Assembly (NCBI GenBank): GCA_963070105.1
Contig: OY718808.1
Span: 248,001 to 312,000 of the forward strand
Direction of reading: 5' to 3'
From: Litomosoides sigmodontis
Lineage: Eukaryota; Nematoda; Chromadorea; Rhabditida; Onchocercidae
DNA length: 64,000 nucleotides
Numbering within the stretch: position 1 is the first letter of the stretch; each line of letters starts with the position of its first letter. Made by a program: the position numbers and the translations under genes. The notes under the pieces were generated by a model. That model saw only the letters and a list, made by a program, of their open reading frames with translations, searched no databases and was not told the origin of the DNA. Positions 13,156 through 24,900 of this stretch are shown piece after piece.

Positions 13156-15349
13156 GTGAGGATTTTCTGTCGGATGAAAAGTGGTCTGCAGTTGGCTTAC
13201 GAGACTGCAAACCGTACGTGTGCGACTTTCCACATGAACTTTGTAGACGACCTGCTGCAAAATATCAGGACGAGATGGGCAATAAATGCTCTAGAATACC
13301 CGACAATGTTGTTTTTTATTTCACATCATTTTTTTGGAATATCGATGATATTCCAAAAAAGCTCTCCTAGCTTTACCATTTCATACTATTAAATTAGCAA
13401 GAGAACAAAGGAAATTACATCGCTCGAATTTTTTGCGAAATAGTTGACGCAATTATAGTGCTTAACCGCAGCAAATGGTGGAACGCCGCTAGCAGCTAAT
13501 GCTAATTCTGTCACCAACAACGGAATTGCAAGTGCAAATATCGGAAAATCGGAATTACCAACAGCTACTTCCTCTCTGCCAACTTATAGCAATGAATTTT
13601 CCACCGCACTACCGTCATCTACTCAGATCGGAGGTGTGTTGTTCTTGAATTCTATTCTAAAATTTATGCTAAATATTTTTTGTTGCAAAATTTAATTTCC
13701 TGAGGTTTGGAAATGGTCTAATACCATGGATTGTGCCTAACCTTCCTTAGAACTCGCTAATTTAATACGAAACTTTTTATACTATTAAGCTGAGCATAGC
13801 TTGGAACGATGCAACGCCAATTCCACTTATTAATCTTCGCTACTGTTCAAATTTATATTTACATTGCATATGCTATCATTGAGTCAGTGAACTCCTTGCA
13901 TTTCAGATTTTATTTTTGTTGAATTTCATTTATTCAGTTTATTTTAATCTGTTTGGCATTCAAACAAATTAATTCGGCTCGGCATCTCAAATGCATGCTT
14001 CCTGAATAACTGCCGTGAAAGGGATACATTGCGGTTGCTTATTCTTAAGGTAATACCACAGAAATAACCACCAAATCAACAGATAGCTTAGAAGACATAT
14101 GCAATTTGGATCAACCGCAGGGAAGATATTGTGGATTTGCACTTAAAGTGGCTTATAATAGGTAAGTTTTTTAAATTTTATCCAGATTTGAGCTTATCCT
14201 ACTATCCTGCCTTGAGTTCTGCCTCATTCGTTGAGATTCGAATGTCAATGAGATTCGCAAAAGATCAGCAATTTGTTAGGATTGCAGTAATTAGCAAAAA
14301 TAACAGACTTACTAACACTAACAATAAAAATAACAACAGTAAAGGAATAATGGATAATGAATCATCAATGATAGGTAGTGGTGTAATAGTAGTGAAATAT
14401 TCTTTTCATTCCTAACGAAGGAAGAAGCTGCCATCGAGCAGTTAAGGCAATTTCATTCCTAAACGCCTTTTCACGTTTTTCAGGAACAATCGGCGATGTG
14501 AAGAATTTTGGTTTCCCGGTTGTCGCACAATTCAGACAAATCAAAATTTGTTTGATTCAGTAGAGGAGTGCCTGCAAAGGACTAGTAGTTGCAGAGGCGT
14601 GTAATTCTTCTTTTGGTCCAAATACTTTGTCGTTGAGTAGCAGTAGTTGCTCTTATTGTTACTAATTGTGAATTTTAGGTATGAACCAAACGCGTGACCT
14701 TGGTGTATTAGTGTAGGAGTAGTAGAAATGAAAAATATTTCACGCAATCCATTTTCCCTTTCATTAATTAATGAATTTCACAATGAGATGATTTTAATCG
14801 ATCAAATTTGGCAGTGCCAGGTTTACATTCATATTATTTGCCAGTAAGCTAGATACTACTACCATATTTTGCGTGATGGAGAATTCGTTTTAAGGCACTG
14901 GATCTTTCGTACCATTTTTCACTACTCATCATCCGGCAGTACCAGCTTCTGTAGAGACACTACTACCACCCGTACCATTGGTAGCACCGTATTTGGCAAC
15001 CACCAAGGCACCTCGAGCTGAAGTACCCAAAATTATCAAAACTACATTTATAAAACCTACACTGGTACCAACATTGCAACCACAACAACCGCAACCATGG
15101 ATTAATGAAATTTCGAGTGAAGTGGAAAAACCATATGTTCGAGTTGTTGGTCGACAGTCTTCATTAAAGCCACCGCAACTAACGGCACAGCCATACTGGT
15201 TGACTAGTCCTTCCAGTGCCGGGTCGATCCTTGGCTTAATTTCTAGCGGGATATCGCAATTCACCGGTGCAAGGTCGGATGAGACAGGGGGCGATGGTAG
15301 CTTATTCCATCATTTACCTCAATTCCTTCGCTTATTGCAGGGAAGATAA
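13156..15349 (+). CDS. Protein with a degenerate Kunitz-type (BPTI) domain and Pro/Thr-rich tail
   Basis: Four exons agree in phase: 13472-13633, 14062-14161, 14484-14584 and 14895-15349. A Cys-rich exon from 13156 probably precedes them. The first of the four is Ala/Asn/Ser/Thr-rich. Exons 14062 and 14484 together make a Kunitz-like module: DICNLDQPQGRYCGFALKV, YNRNNRRCEEFWFPGC, then NQNLFDSVEECLQRT. The C-x7-C around EEFWFPG and the closing N-x-F...EEC are typical. The spacing after the fourth Cys is long, and the usual C-x3-C at the end is missing, so protease inhibition is doubtful. The last exon is Pro/Gln-rich and ends LRLLQGR*. The Cys-rich exon reads DCKPYVCDFPHELCRRP in one frame; its donor is unresolved (13242 fits the phase, 13307 keeps more cysteines). 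The start codon and any signal peptide were not found. If reading continues past 14584, a stop at 14602-14604 would give a shorter form ending SSCRGV. Confidence 0.6.
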
Positions 15350-16683
15350 GAGGAAAGAATTCTGCCTTGTAATATTTCATCCGTTCACTTGCACTACCGT
15401 TGCAAATCTCTTTGCACGTTTTCTTCTCCTTCGCTGTGTCAGGTTACCGTCAGCTTCAGTATTGCAGCAAAATTATCACTGTAAATAGTTTTGCAAACGC
15501 TAAGCAGCTGTTAGCTTTCAACGACAATTTAAAGTTTACACCCTTTCAGTTGCGAGGCTTTTTTTGCCATGTACTGCTAGTTTCCAGTAATTAGAAGTGC
15601 TTCAAAAATCTTGAAAGAAAAGATTTCAGAAGTTATTATCCAATCCCAGGTCGTTTAGATGTGGAATCATTACCAAACAAGTTAGATTTCAGAGGTTTGG
15701 TTTATGATTACAAAAATGTTCAACTCATTTTCACTCCTTTCATATAGCACTTGATAGAAAAGCGGAAAAAGAAAATAGATTTCTTTAGATCTTTTCCGTC
15801 TAGGACAATTTGACATATTTTCTTTATAGTCTGAGTTATTTAAACTAGCAAAGGAGAGGAGAAAATTAGCAGAAGTAACACTGCGAGTATTATCATATCG
15901 TTTATTTCACTTTATTTTTTGACAAAGTTTGTGGCAGAACAAAACTAGCAGTAGCAATTTCAGCGATGATGAAATCCCTGCATCTAAAACACATTTGAAA
16001 TCGGCTTCTCTTATTTCAACTTTCTCCTTTTGCTCTATTCCTCAACAAGCATTTATTTACGAAGTCATAATTACGATGCTCTCATTGATCATTCAATATT
16101 CTAGTGTTTTCTGCTTTTCCCGTAAGTGAGAAAATCACTTCTAAATTTCACCTGTATGCTAGACTACTATTTCTATTTTGCTTTCGAATGATCTGTTGAG
16201 ATATTTAGAATGCTTAATTTTTTTTGCTAAAATATGCCTGATAGTCCAGTTCCGAATATCTACGAATTAAAAAATAATTTGGAAAGATAGCCTTCAAAAA
16301 TTCGAAATGATATCCTTTGGGTGGAATATTTCGGAAAATTTGCTGTAATTTAAGTATCGTTTGTAAATGATAGTAAAAATCATCGGATATTTGCATAATT
16401 TATCCACTGACTTATAGTTAACATTTGCAAATTCTCCCTGCCACGATGGTGCAGTGCAGATCTTCTGACGGGCGGCATTAGTAAACGATTCATTTCTTGC
16501 GATGAAGAAATGCTCTGTGCGAATGAAGAGATAATAGAAATTTGCTAATTTTTCGTTCATTTCTTGGATATTAATCGCTTGAAAGCAAAACAAAACTGCC
16601 GTAAGTTTATTGCAAATAATTTTGCCATTTTCAATTGAAAATTTGAGTGGAAAGAGATAGGAAGGTGGAAGCTTAGGAAGAAT
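15350..16683. other. Intergenic; no gene seen
   Basis: This lies between the Kunitz-domain gene (+) and the 3' end of the GPCR gene (-), so two genes converge here. It must hold the 3' untranslated regions of both. Short frames on either strand lack splice support or similarity. Confidence 0.5.
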
Positions 16684-19600
16684 TCAATGTTGGAAAAGTC
16701 CATAAATTATGGGATTAACGACTGGATTAACAACAATTAATGCATTCAAGAAATTTAATGTGTCCGTGAAAACTTCACCGTTCTTCGACGGCATCGCTAA
16801 CGTGTTCATCATTGCCAGCATATTGTACGGTGACCATAAGGCCAAGTAAGCGCTTAAAGTCAAAGCCGCTTGACGTTTGGCTCTCTGAAATAATGACTGG
16901 GGAATAAAATGAAGATTTTGTTGGACAGTGTTATTGGACACTGTTCGATCACAACCATCAGCACACAATTCATGACTTTTTGATTTGGCTTTTGAAAATT
17001 TAGAAATCAAATTTATCGCAGACATGGTCATAGGATGAAGAGGTATAACAATGAAGCGATATTTATTGTCAGAAAGAATCGATCGGACAAAGAGAAGTTT
17101 TATGAAATGTGGAGTGTTTTAAATTTAAATTGCACTATGAGATAGCTACAATTTGTGGAATAAATTGTTGCCTAATTTATTCAGATGTTTTATTAATCAC
17201 TAAATTTGATTTAAAATACGAACTGCCATTTAGAGTTGATTTATGAACGACTAAATTAAGACGACAGCAAAGCTATGATTTGAGTCGAACAAAATTTCCA
17301 GTTTACTAGGCTTCGATATTTGAAGGCCTAGTTCCCTAGGCCTCAATATTTAGAAGTATTTAAACAAAATAATGCTGAATCCTTTAAAATTACAGTAATC
17401 GTACTTCCTCTAATTGTAGTTTGTCTATTTCGGAGAAAAAAGCCTTTCGTGATCCTTTGTAGTTCTTTAAATTTATAGCACGTGGGCCATGTTGCCAACA
17501 AATGAAACCATTTTCGGTTCAAAAATTTAATTCCCAGTTCCAACACTTTTTTACCACCCAAACAGAGGAATGATTAGAAAGAAGAGAACAATAAGTTCAC
17601 ACTTGAAATGATTCGAACAACTTGAATTTAATTGTTCAACATCACTGCAGCTCGCGGCAATTTAAAAGAACTTTTTCGCATTTAGTTAATTCTAGTGCTG
17701 TAGAAACCACTAATTTGTTTAGAAAAAAAAACAAATTGCACAGATCATAAATGCCACTTTAAATAAACCCACTTACAGTAGAAATTATCAGTTAGTATTT
17801 GTCCTTTTAAAGTTTTCAATTTTACGTTCATGAAGAAAATCCTCAACAAAAATATTACTGAAATTTTCAGCATCCATCTGCTTATATATAAAGCAATCAT
17901 TCAATGTTAGAGTACTTCTTACGAATCGTATCTTGCCGTACGTGAAAGACCAACGTAAAGTACTGATGAAAGAGAGCGAAAGATTATACTACCAAAGCCT
18001 ATTCCGAAAATTCTGGTCCATTCTTTTGATTTTTCAACCGATAATTCTACTTGTTCAATATTACGAGTAGTAGAACTTCAAAGCTGCATTTTTCTACTTA
18101 TTTTCTTGAAAATTTAAAATTGCTGCTTTAGTATTAAATAAATAATACCTTTGAAGCTTTACTCAAAGTCTGTAAAGCCAATGGACCAATAGTGCTAGCT
18201 GATTTTAACGTAGGAGTGGGAGAAATACGTTCCGTAGAAACGGCATTTGCGTGAGCTAATGTTGACGTCGCCGTCGTCATTTCTATTCTCCTAAAAAAAG
18301 TTCCTCGATTATTTCGTTTGCTAAAAATTATCGACAAGAAAACAACTTTTCCCATTATGATGCTAAATTCAAAATTAATTTTTTGGAAATAATTCTTCTG
18401 AAATAGCAGTGATAAATTTAAATAATATTAATATTACAAATTTTTTTATATTTTTAAATTATTTCGCAATTCTAGGACTTCTGGACATTTAAACTTTCTC
18501 TTTGCGCAGCAGATTATGCTAATTTTTTTGTAATATGAAAAAATAAGCAAAAGAGGATTTTTATTTGAAATTTCAATTGCGTTAAAAATTTATATAATTC
18601 TAACACTTACGAATCAGCGCTTAAGTTTCCATATTGCTTATTACGTGAAATAATACAAGTAATACATGAGGGTCGATTTGCTGGAAATTTAGCGAATTTA
18701 GAAAAATTTGTAATCAAATCCAAGTTGTACGTAAAACTTCCGTTTTGTCCTATCTTTTCCAAATATTAATGTCAAATTGGACAGCAAATTAATAAGCATA
18801 AACCTCGCACCTTTCACCAAAATGTTAGGTTTTATAATTTTTATTACTAATTAAATTATTGTAATATTACTATGACAACTAACTCGATTATAGGTATTTG
18901 CTGTTCAATAAACTTTACCGAATACTTCTTATTCTATATGTGCTAACTTAGAATGTGAATTAATCCTATCTGACGGTAAGATCGAGCAATTTCACAATTT
19001 TTAAATTTTCATAGTGATCCACTCGCATCTCATTCGCGCAATCTTCACAAATGACATTTGTAATTTGATCGATGAAGTAATTTTTTTTATTAGCGAATTG
19101 CTGAAGCGAATATTCAAAACATTAAAAACGTTCAACAAACTTTTTCAAGTTTACCTTGGCGATTTTGACGTTTCATCGAGTTAAACTTACAAATGACGAA
19201 AATGTAGGAAAGTGCAACAACTGCCGTTGGTATCCAAAAAACAAGTAATAAATGCGTTATATTATATATTTTTTCTAATCGAAGAATCTTAAAACATTTA
19301 TTTTATTTCACTTTGTACATTTCATTTCATTTCATTTTTGTAAATTCTCAATATCCTTATCAATTCTATTCAAATTTGACGATATAATCCAGTTTTTCTT
19401 TCCTCTTTATTCAATTTTCAACTTCCTCATCGCCTATTGGCAGTAACTTATTGGTTTTGGTCTTTCCGCTTTTTTTTCGAACTGTAAAATTGATTGTTTC
19501 AGGTGATATTTTTGGAAGCTTTTCAGCGCGTCGTTTTGCAGGAATATAATAGTTGATATTAAGCAGACAACGTTGCACGCCAAATCCACGTCCTGCTACA

Positions 19601-21923
19601 GCAACAATCCTCCCAGCGCTTCTGTGACATCAGGTGAGATGTGATAAGCATTAATTAACCGAGCAAAAAGTATTCGTCATGTGCCACTGCTGATGTATCG
19701 TATTTCTTTGTTTAAACAAATATTCGTTCCAAATAGTTCTAGTACAGGTGAAGTAACAAGTTCAGATAGGCAAATACCTGATAGAAACCGGCTGTTAGCA
19801 GATTCTTTTCTTGATCCGTTTTAGCTAAGCGCATTTGGATACCATATTTGTAAGCATAAATTGTCCATATAGGTGTGCATTGGCTAAGAATTCGTAGAAA
19901 ACAAGGAAAAACTCAAGAAATTGGACACAAAAATAGTTTATTGAAATATTTCACTGGACAAATTCAGTCCGTCGGGCAAAATTAAACTGGGAGAGGGAGA
20001 GAAAAAGAGAACAGAGGAAGGTGCTTTTGTGTTACAGTTAACATTGTTTTTTCTTCCTTACAGTTCTCCCAGTCTCAGATCATATGACAAACGAAGAAGC
20101 TTAAACTCTGCGACAAATGACAGATTTTATCCCTTATTATAACAATTGCGCCCTTCAATCCTTAGAAACAGTAAAATTTTCAAATCGACTTAAAATTGCT
20201 TCGTCAACTGTTCCATTCAATTACTTATTTTCCTTATTGGCTTATTCATCAGTAATTGAACTGTGAAAAGAAGCAAATTTTGAGAAATCAAAGGATTACC
20301 GAAAATCGAAATTTTCATTTGGTTGATACACACGAAATATGAATATTTGGGGAAGTGAGAAGATGGTCGCAGCTGTGTAGGACATCGCAAGCATACATTT
20401 CACCCAGCGAAAGGCTAATTTTGACGCTTCCGCGCTGCTATAATTACTTATACAGTTTGCTCAGTGAGAACTTTGTGGAGCGCACCGGAAAGACCAAAAG
20501 GATATTTATGGGAAAATTTTTGTGGCGAAGATTAGTTAGGAGGAGGGAGTGCCTAAAAGTTCCACGCTCATAAATATTATGAAGTTTTACTTTCAACACA
20601 CTGTCCTAGTGGACACCCTAAATGCTAACTTTTCAGTTGCCTCTCCTTTTTTCTTTCTTTCTCTCTCTTTCCCTTTTTGTAGCTAAAGTTAAGGGAAATG
20701 CAAAGAGCTGTGAACAACAAAGAAAAAGTGGTAGCTTTTTGATATTTAATATGTCCTGATTAGTTTATGTCAAAAAATGCATTTTAACAATAGACTGAAA
20801 GGGAGAAATCTTGCGAATTTGAATAAAAGAGAAAATTTAGTATATTAGAAAAATTGCATTCTTCAAGGAATGCAATCTCTTTCAAGAGGTTTATTTCTAA
20901 ATTTTTCATTTCGTTTTTTAAAATTCAAGTGCTTCCCCTAACATTATGAATACAATCCACAACTTCACTATTTGGTTTTTAACTCAAAAAAATGGAAAAT
21001 TTGGAAGTGGAAGCAGTGAGAGGCGTTCGAAATTTCGAAAAACAACGCAAAATGTAATTGGAATTGGGAATTATCTGATTAAGTAGCAGATGAATAGAAT
21101 TTAAAAAAAGAAAATGCCAAAATGAAACTAACTTTATCAGATGCGCTATTCGTGCTCGATCAATCGCTATTATTGCAATTACAAATGAATTTAAATAAAA
21201 GTTGAATGTATGGAAAAATTTGCATATGCGACATAATGCATCACCTCCATACCACTGAAACTACGTTGAAATTTATCAAATTTCATTATATTCAATTGAA
21301 ATGGTGCGATGACAATTGTCTCTTAATCGGCTTACGTCGACGATCAAGAACGCCATATTTAAATTATATTTAAATAGTTTGTCAATGCACTAAAAAAATT
21401 AATTTAAAAGGAATTTGAAGAGTGTTTTCGAGATAATGAGCATAATATAAAAATATTATTAAGCTACTCGAAACAATTTAAATTTCTTTTGGAAAACTTT
21501 GAAATTCACTGTATAAGCGTTCTTTTTTTTGGTGGAATTGGAAGTGATAATGCATGCCCGAAATGGTGCTGTGAATTTACATTAATTGTGAATATTTAAT
21601 TCATCACGCTCGACCTACGCAACTGCGCAACAAAAGACGAGGGAATTGAATATTTTTTGCAAATGAATGAGAGAGAGAGAGAGAGAGAGGGAGGATGAAA
21701 GAGTTAGAAAGGAACGAACCTGAAATGTCGTCATCCAAATGATCTGCGATGGCACATAGATGAAAATAGTCAACAAATCAGCAATGTTCAGGTGTAGTCG
21801 AAGGAAAAGCATTTCAGTTCGATGCTTTCCACTGTTAACGTGCAACCGAAATGCTCGGCCAAAGCAAATTAAATTTAACGGCCCACCGATACAAAGGCAT
21901 AGCAAATATATTACTATTTCAAC
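16684..21923 (-). CDS. Rhodopsin-family GPCR of GnRH/AKH-receptor type, lacking its N-terminal exon(s)
   Basis: Eight exons join in phase to 351 residues: 21923-21720, 21254-21133, 20437-20300, 19883-19789, 19274-19191, 18680-18611, 18290-18149 and 16884-16684. TM1 is in CLCIGGPLNLICFG and TM2 in LRLHLNIADLLTIFIYVPSQ. WYGGDALCRICKFF holds the TM3 cysteine, and TM3 ends IAIIAIDRARI in place of DRY. TM4 includes AATIFSLPQIFIFRVY. RQCTPIW holds the extracellular-loop-2 cysteine. TM5 is HLLLVFWIPTAVVALSYI, TM6 ALTLSAYLALWSPYNML, and TM7 NALIVVNPVVNPIIYGLF. The TM2 LAD-type motif, loop cysteines and NPxxY mark class A; the overall pattern, including TM7 ending IIYGLF, fits GnRH/adipokinetic-hormone receptors. 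Intracellular loop 3 is long and Ser/Thr-rich. The protein stops three codons after the TM7 NPIIYG segment (LFQH*). Exon 3 has two tandem acceptors (at 20437 and 20434). Upstream exons with the N-terminus and start codon were not identified. Confidence 0.88.
17324..17343. repeat. Short inverted repeat in a GPCR intron
   Basis: AGGCCTAG and CTAGGCCT flank a 4-nt loop (TTCC). The surroundings also form a rough 20-bp direct repeat (CTAGGCTTCGATATT-like at about 17306 and again at about 17336). It lies in the last intron of the GPCR gene. Confidence 0.7.
19320..19337. repeat. (TTTCA)n pentamer repeat
   Basis: Three to four tandem TTTCA units in a GPCR intron. Confidence 0.7.
21669..21690. repeat. 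(GA)n microsatellite just inside a GPCR intron
   Basis: An uninterrupted GA run that starts about 30 nt downstream of the donor site of the first visible GPCR exon, so it reads as (TC)n in the transcript. Confidence 0.9.
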
Positions 21924-24900
21924 CTAATTTAATTCATTAATTTTTTTTAAAGATATGAAATTAAGTGCATTCTTCATAATATATGTGTTCATCCTGACGA
22001 AAGAGCTGAGTGGGAATGAAAGGAGAAGTAGCGAATAATTAATTCTATCGAAAAATATGATGAAAAAGCATTAGCCAGCCACTAACTAAAAAGGGCTCTA
22101 TAAGATTAAATGTGACAGAGTGGTAGCTTAAGGAGATTTTGGTTAGCCTGAAATGTGCTAATTTATTATCCTAACATTTAATGCCATCAAATAATTCAAA
22201 TCGAAATCTTCCAAAATGGAATTTTTACTGCAAATATAAATTGAGAAAACTCTTCCTCCAAAAATGAAAATATTACAGTAAGCTAAGCTAAGCAGAACAC
22301 TGTGAATTACCAGCTATTATTGTGATTTTTCCTTGTTGCAAATTATCACCATAACTTTTTTTTTCTAAATTTAATACAAAACTAGAACAGCTGAATTAAA
22401 CGTACGACTTCTGTCGGCAATCGATTTAAAGATTCAAAATTGATATTCTGATATTGCACATCAAATAGCACCGTTTCATTATTATTGTCCACTATCGACA
22501 TCAGACAAAGTAAAAGGAGTAATCAACTATTGTGATTCCTTTTTCTCTAAATATAAAAATTCAATTTACGTAATTCAATTCGATTAAGGTGAATTTAGCG
22601 CAATCCAATTTCATTCAACCAATCAGTTTGGAGGCTAAGACCTAACGAATCGATTACCATCGATAGTAAGAATTCAGTAGAAAAGAATGAATTTTAAAGC
22701 TTTAAAAATTGTACATTGTTAGATGAAAGTAAAATAACAGCTTAACTTTTCAGCTAAGAGAAGAGCAACAGAAAAGAAGGGCAAACAAGAAATTCTTGAA
22801 TTAATAAATTAATAAAATATGAAATTAAGAGGCGGTGTAAATTTGCAGAGCTTTTTTTGACACTTTTTAGCATTCTCAAAAGCTTATTGAATAAAACTAA
22901 ATTTCGTTGTAATTGAAAGTAGCTTCTTGTGATGAAAAATTAGTTATAATCAAACCAAACGATGGAGGAATTATAGGAAACGTATTATTTATAATGTTAA
23001 TTATTAGAAGTTTTCATCATTTTTTAAAAAATGAATACGAAATTCTTGCAATGTAATTATAATTTTTTTAATTGAAAAATGAAACGCAAATGTCGACTTT
23101 TCCTTGCCAAAAAGAGCACAGTAGCAGGTAGAAAATCATTAATTCCGGTGAGAGAAATGAATTAGACTAACTATTGCGAAGGTTAAAAAGAGTGGTGTGC
23201 AGGATGAGAAATTAGAAGAAAGTGACAAAAAGAGCCTAAAGCCATTAAAAACGCTGTTCAATTATTTATAAGCGCGGCACCGATTTCTCAATATTAATAA
23301 ATCTCAAAACTTATAAATTAGTTGAACAAATCAGCATGCCAGAAATTACTCGCGCATTCAATCACTTCACAAATTTTGAAATTTTGACCAAATTTGCTTT
23401 TAAAGAAGAAAGCAAGAAGAAATTCCCAAAACGAACAATTTCCACTGCGATATTTCTTCTCTCCTCAAAGACATGGAAGAAAGGAAGCAAGGGAAATAAG
23501 GCATTACATAATGCTATTGTACTTTTACAATGAAGTCCTATCCCTGTCATGGTGACGCATGATTTCGTTAAAAACAATTAATTAATGAATTGGGAAGCTT
23601 CGTTTGGTGAGGAATTTAATTGTCTTCAAGTGGAGCAATATAAATTTGTTGCTTCACCAAAGGTGTGCAGTACTTTTAGCAAAGAAATTTCGAAAATGTT
23701 TTCACCAGCAATTGGAGTTTTTTTAAAGTAAATTTTCAGCATAAATTTTTTCATCAGAAAAAGTAAATAACAAAATTTTTGATATCATAAAATTGATTTA
23801 TGTTAATTCCGAGAAATTGACAAGCAATTAGAATGAGCCACGAAGTTTGGGAAACACAAAGCAACCAATCATTTGAAAATTTAAAAGGAAGCAATTCATG
23901 AAGTATCCTAAAAAATTTTGCGGAAAGTTTACCGAATTGTCGTCGGTGAAGTCTCATGTATTGCTGTAAATAAGTTTGTTGCGTTGTAGCATTCACGTAC
24001 GGCTATATCTAATGAATTGCGAACGTTTAATGAGAAGTGCTTGGTTAGGGGATGGCTTGAGGATAGAAGCTTTATCACTGTGATTGGATGATTCGGACGG
24101 CTTCGCAACCACTGCCAGTTGCTCCTAAATTAGTTGCTTAGAAGTAATTTCGTTTTTGATTTGATTGAAAAAAAAATATTGGCTTTGAGGAGACAAAAAG
24201 AACGCATTCATCTTGTCAGACAACAGCACATTAATTGAATTCATCGATTATTCGGGAAAAACTTAGAGATCGCCGTCAGCCACTGCGCTGGTAAGTAATG
24301 GAATGATTGATTTATTTTGAGGTGAATTACGTGATTTATTTAGAGATGAGTGAAGTTTGCAAACTTCTTGAACTCTTCCATGTTTTGGAAGTTTTGTTGA
24401 GCGATTCATTTAGCCCCTCTCTTCTCCCTTTCTCTCTTTCCACATTATTTGGAAATGCAGGCAGCAAATTTTATTTGCAAAATCAACAGTGATTTGATAG
24501 GGCCACAAAAATATTGAAAAAATATAAAACTTGTTGGTTGTGGGTAAGTAATTTTCATTTCTTTTTCCCCTTATTTTTTAATAGAAAATATCATGAGATG
24601 CAAATTTCGCAAATTATTTTTGCTAAAAAAGTGAATAATAATTCATTCATATTTTCGATTTTGAGCACAAAAAAATTTTGAGATGAAAATTTTTGCCAGC
24701 TGGAAAGGAAAAAGCCGTACAGGTTGTTCGCAGTGAAATTTGTTCATTCACAAATTTCATTCTCCTCCATACGTTTCTCCATATTGTCAGTAATGAATAA
24801 TAGTGAAAATGAGTTAAAAGTAAAGTAGGATAGATGCGGAGGTTTTTTTCAGGCTTACTGGAAGAAACAGCTGAAAGGAAATTAATTGGCGAATTCATTG

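Noticed and set aside
14929..15264. - strand frame of 111 codons, Gly/Cys-rich
   Set aside because: It is the antisense shadow of the Pro/Thr-rich last exon of the Kunitz-domain gene.
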